NCBI RefSeq assembly: GCF_000023945.1
Contig: NC_013158.1
Coordinates: 434,001 to 498,000 of the forward strand
Reading direction: 5' to 3'
Origin: Halorhabdus utahensis DSM 12940
GTDB taxonomy: Archaea > Halobacteriota > Halobacteria > Halobacteriales > Haloarculaceae
Length of the DNA stretch: 64,000 nucleotides
The notes beneath the pieces were generated by a model. That model did no database searches. It was not told the DNA's origin and worked only from the letters and a program-made list of their open reading frames with translations. Shown here in pieces: positions 61,025 to 64,000 of the stretch. A program made the position numbers and the translations under genes. How positions within the stretch are numbered: position 1 is the first letter of the stretch; each line of letters starts with the position of its first letter.

Positions 61025-63772
61025 ATGACTGAAGCGACGGGGATCGTCGGCGAGTTCTTCTCGCTGAAGGACGGGGCTGACGCCGATCTACTGGCGATGC
61101 AGGTCGGGGACTTCTACGAGTTCTTCGGTGCGGACGCAGAGACAGTGGCCGACGAACTCGACCTCCAGGTCTCACAGAAGTCCAGCCACGGCTCGTCGTA
61201 TCCGATGGCCGGCGTGCCCGTCAACGAACTCACACCGTACCTGACGGCACTGGTCGAACGCGGATACCACGTGGCAGTCGCGGACCAACACGAGACGGAC
61301 GACGGCCACGCCCGCAAGGTCGAGAAGATCGTGACGCCAGGGACGTTGCTGTCCACGACCGACGCAGGGGCCCGGTATCTCGCGGCGATCGTCGAGGGCG
61401 AGGCGTGGGGACTGGCGTTCGCCGACGTGACGACCGGCGAGTTCTTCGTGACGCAGGTCGCCGACCGCGACGCCGTCTTCAGCGAACTCTACCGCTTCGA
61501 CCCGGCCGAGGTGCTGCCCGGGCCGACTGTTCGGGCCGACGACGAAATGATCGAACGACTCCGGGAACGGACGGACGCGAGCGTCTCGCTGCACGCGACC
61601 GAGGCGTTCGCGCCCGGCCGCGCCCGTCACCGACTCCGCGAGCAGTTCGGGACCGAGACCATCGAGAGCGTTGGGATCGGGGACGCCGAATCGGCCATCG
61701 CGGCCGGCGGGGCTGTCCTCAGCTACGTCGAGGAGACTGGCCAGGGCGTGCTCGCGTCGATGACTCGCCTCCAGCGCTACGGCGCGAGCGACCACGTCGA
61801 ACTCGACGCGACGACCCAGCGCAACCTCGAACTCACGGAGACGATGCGGGGGGAGCGTACCGGGTCGCTCCTGGATACGATCGACCACACCGTCACGAGC
61901 GCGGGGACCCGGACGTTGCGCGCGTGGCTCCAGCGCCCTCGACGATCGCGGGAAACGCTGGACCGGCGGGGGGACAGCGTCGAAGCGCTCGCGACTGAAG
62001 CGATGGCCCGCGAACGCCTCCGTGACGTGCTCGGGGACGCCTACGACCTCGAACGGCTCGCCAGTAAGGCTGCCTCGGGGAGCGCCGACGCCCGCGACCT
62101 CCGGGCCGCGGTCGACACACTGGAGTTGTTCGAGACAGTTCGGGCCATCGTTCGCGAGACACCGACGCTGGCCGAATCGCCCCTCTCGACGTGGCTCGAC
62201 GAACCCGATCCCGCCGCCGTCGCGACTCTCGCGGCCGACCTCGACGCGGCGATCGTCGATGATCCGCCGGGGACGATCACCGAAGGCGGGATCATTCGCG
62301 AAGGATACGACGCGGAACTCGACGAGGTTATCGACGAGCACGAAACAGCACTTGAATGGATCGAGACGCTGCCCGAGCGCGAGCAGCGCGAGCACGGCAT
62401 CACCCACCTCTCGGTCGACCGGAACAAGACGGACGGCTACTACATCCAGGTCGGCAAAAGCGAGACCGGGAAAGTCCCCGACCACTACGAGAACGTCAAG
62501 ACGCTGAAAAACTCCGAGCGCTACACGATCGCGGAGTTGACCGAACGCGAACGGAAGATCTTCCGGCTCGAAGAGCGTCGCCACGACCTCGAACGCCAGT
62601 GTTTCGAGGAGTTGCGCGAAGCGGTCGCCGACCACGCCGATCTCCTCCAGGGCGTCGGCCAGGCCCTCGCGGCGGTCGACGTGATGGCGGCACTCGCCAC
62701 CCACGCCGTCCGCAACGACTGGACCCGCCCGACGTTGCGCGATTCGCGGGCGCTCGACGTCGAGGCCGGTCGCCACCCGGTCGTCGAGCAGACCACGGAG
62801 TTCGTGCCCAACGACCTCCGGATGGACGACGACCGCCGGTTCCTGATCGTGACGGGGCCGAACATGAGCGGGAAATCGACGTACATGCGCCAGGCGGCGC
62901 TGATCGTCCTGCTGGCACAGATCGGATCGTTCGTGCCGGCCAGGTCGGCGGAGGTTGGCCTCGTCGACGGGATATACACTCGCGTCGGGGCCCTGGACGA
63001 ACTCGCCCAGGGCCGCTCGACGTTCATGGTCGAAATGCAGGAACTCGCGAACATCCTCCATTCGGCGACAGAGGACTCGCTGGTCATCCTAGACGAGGTC
63101 GGTCGCGGGACGGCGACCTACGACGGCGTCTCGATCGCGTGGGCGGCGACCGAATATCTCTCTTCGGCCCAGTCGGCCTCGCCGTCACCGAAAACGCTCT
63201 TTGCGACACATTACCACGAACTCACCACGCTTGCCGATCACATCTCGGGCGTCGAAAACGTCCACGTCGCCGTCGACGAGCCCGCAGGCGGCACAGACGG
63301 CGACGATGCCGGCCCGCCCACCACCGACGGGGCCGACGACGATGTCACGTTCCTCCGGACTGTCCGGGACGGCCCGGCCGACCGCTCCTACGGCGTCCAC
63401 GTCGCCACCCTCGCAGGCGTCCCGGATCCCGTCGTCTCCCGGGCGCGGGAGGTACTCCGGAAACTCCGGGCCGACGAGGCCATCGACGTCCAGAACGGTC
63501 GAGCGAGCGAGGAGACCCGGCAGGTCGTCTTCGACCTTGATTCGGGGGAACTGCGGGAATCGGACACGGACGACAGTGGGACAGGAGACCCACCGGCGGA
63601 TCAGATGGGCGACACCGACGAGACGGTGGGTGGGGGAACGGGTCCGATCGTCGACCAGTTCGGCGAGGACGCTCCGGCGGTCCTCGAAGCCCTCGAATCC
63701 CTCGACATCGAGGAGACCCCGCCCGTCGAACTGCTGGGAGAGGTGCAGGAATGGCAGCGGCGATTGGAATGA
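61025..63772 (+). CDS. mutS: DNA mismatch repair protein MutS (second copy, canonical motif)
   Basis: 915 residues. The mismatch-probing motif is intact: FYE at 30-32 in QVGDFYEFFGADAE. Core and clamp regions follow (IREGYDAELDEVIDEHE, GITHLSVDRNKTDGYYIQVG). The ATPase has [35 protein letters not shown] and FATHYHELTTLADHI. An acidic insertion (PAGGTDGDDAGPP) interrupts the ATPase after the HYHEL region, and an acidic linker leads to a C-terminal helix (ILGEVQEW-like). Differences from the other copy mark an old duplication. No MutL gene is in the window. Divergent from the surface peptidase gene. Confidence 0.95.
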   Translation: MTEATGIVGEFFSLKDGADADLLAMQVGDFYEFFGADAETVADELDLQVSQKSSHGSSYPMAGVPVNELTPYLTALVERGYHVAVADQHETDDGHARKVEKIVTPGTLLSTTDAGARYLAAIVEGEAWGLAFADVTTGEFFVTQVADRDAVFSELYRFDPAEVLPGPTVRADDEMIERLRERTDASVSLHATEAFAPGRARHRLREQFGTETIESVGIGDAESAIAAGGAVLSYVEETGQGVLASMTRLQRYGASDHVELDATTQRNLELTETMRGERTGSLLDTIDHTVTSAGTRTLRAWLQRPRRSRETLDRRGDSVEALATEAMARERLRDVLGDAYDLERLASKAASGSADARDLRAAVDTLELFETVRAIVRETPTLAESPLSTWLDEPDPAAVATLAADLDAAIVDDPPGTITEGGIIREGYDAELDEVIDEHETALEWIETLPEREQREHGITHLSVDRNKTDGYYIQVGKSETGKVPDHYENVKTLKNSERYTIAELTERERKIFRLEERRHDLERQCFEELREAVADHADLLQGVGQALAAVDVMAALATHAVRNDWTRPTLRDSRALDVEAGRHPVVEQTTEFVPNDLRMDDDRRFLIVTGPNMSGKSTYMRQAALIVLLAQIGSFVPARSAEVGLVDGIYTRVGALDELAQGRSTFMVEMQELANILHSATEDSLVILDEVGRGTATYDGVSIAWAATEYLSSAQSASPSPKTLFATHYHELTTLADHISGVENVHVAVDEPAGGTDGDDAGPPTTDGADDDVTFLRTVRDGPADRSYGVHVATLAGVPDPVVSRAREVLRKLRADEAIDVQNGRASEETRQVVFDLDSGELRESDTDDSGTGDPPADQMGDTDETVGGGTGPIVDQFGEDAPAVLEALESLDIEETPPVELLGEVQEWQRRLE

Positions 63773-63784
63773 CCGTTCCCGTCG

Positions 63785-64000
63785 TCAGGACCCGGGCAAG
63801 ATGTCACCCAACGCGCCACCCACTGACATCGGGAGGATCGCGGCGGCGAGCTCGCCGACAGCGACCAGCGGGGTGTCCCAGGTGAGTCGACCCCACATCG
63901 TCATCAGTATCAGGGCAGTCACCGACGCGATCACCAGCACGCCGGCGAAGCGCTGGGGGATGAACCCGAAGTACGGGTCGACCACACGGACGTCCTGGAT
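63785..64000 (-). CDS. Membrane protein, C-terminal part (start outside the window)
   Basis: The minus-strand frame is open to the right edge; the last about 70 residues are visible, ending SVGGALGDILPGS. Two hydrophobic segments (FAGVLVIASVTALILMTMWG and LVAVGELAAAILPMSVGG) are present. A GTG at 63985 could start a 66-residue protein, but the frame continues upstream (IQDVRVVDPYFGF), so truncation by the window edge is more likely. No family can be named. Confidence 0.55.
   Translation of the reverse strand: MQDVRVVDPYFGFIPQRFAGVLVIASVTALILMTMWGRLTWDTPLVAVGELAAAILPMSVGGALGDILPGS

Noticed and set aside
61172-63061. Minus-strand open frame of 629 codons opposite the second mutS
   Set aside because: Shadow of the MutS codon bias; Arg-rich, low complexity.
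1-64000. tRNA, rRNA, insertion sequences or provirus
   Set aside because: No tRNA-like cloverleaf, rRNA sequence, transposase, integrase or terminal inverted repeats were recognised by eye; a tRNA or RNA-family search could still find short RNA genes.

Overview
The window is a piece of a haloarchaeal chromosome. Evidence for this is the high GC content, the strongly acidic proteins, TATA boxes about 27 nt upstream of start codons (leaderless transcripts), Tat signal peptides and lineage markers: a salactin-type actin, a sensory rhodopsin with its transducer, a PGF-CTERM surface protein, UPF0058 and DUF7344-type regulators. A member of the Haloarculaceae is plausible (an L-lactate dehydrogenase and a large glycan region fit), but the genus cannot be fixed from sequence alone. 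No rRNA, tRNA, CRISPR array, transposase or phage gene was recognised.

Bases 1-31000 are mostly housekeeping and signalling genes. In order they are: the end of a zinc-ribbon gene; salactin; a 4-TM protein; a glycerophosphodiesterase; a two-gene operon of a HEAT-repeat pseudokinase and a 7-TM protein; a phototaxis operon (HtrII-type transducer plus sensory rhodopsin II-like receptor); a degenerate hydroxyacyl-CoA dehydrogenase; hisD; a membrane-anchored HTH regulator; a J-domain/ferredoxin fusion; a LarA homologue, a TIM-barrel epimerase and a Dna2-type nuclease-helicase on one strand; a Tat lipoprotein; a first MutS; thioredoxin; UPF0058; a membrane protein overlapping an NAD(P)-binding epimerase; a 58-residue zinc ribbon; L-lactate dehydrogenase; AmrS opposite an AIR-synthase-like protein; a Cys-rich Tat-exported protein; a tiny leaderless ORF; and three wHTH regulators.

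Bases 31000-56750 are a surface-glycan region. GlmS supplies amino sugar. A multi-TM protein plus DUF1616 protein, a GT4, two GT2s, a sulfatase-like enzyme, a flippase, a polysaccharide-deacetylase-like enzyme, an ATP-grasp ligase, a HAD phosphatase, a DUF354 GT-B protein and a secreted beta-helix protein act around it. Four genes match the chemistry of UDP-2,3-diacetamido uronic acid synthesis: nucleotide-sugar dehydrogenase, Gfo/Idh/MocA oxidoreductase, DegT aminotransferase and hexapeptide acetyltransferase. They lie in two blocks about 12 kb apart. A second, active-site-altered DegT protein lies in the distal block.

Bases 56750-64000 hold a degenerate 30-32 bp tandem repeat next to the promoter of a ThiD-ThiN fusion gene, a large PGF-CTERM surface metallopeptidase with duplicated Ig-like modules, a second MutS with the canonical mismatch motif, and the end of a membrane protein cut by the window edge.
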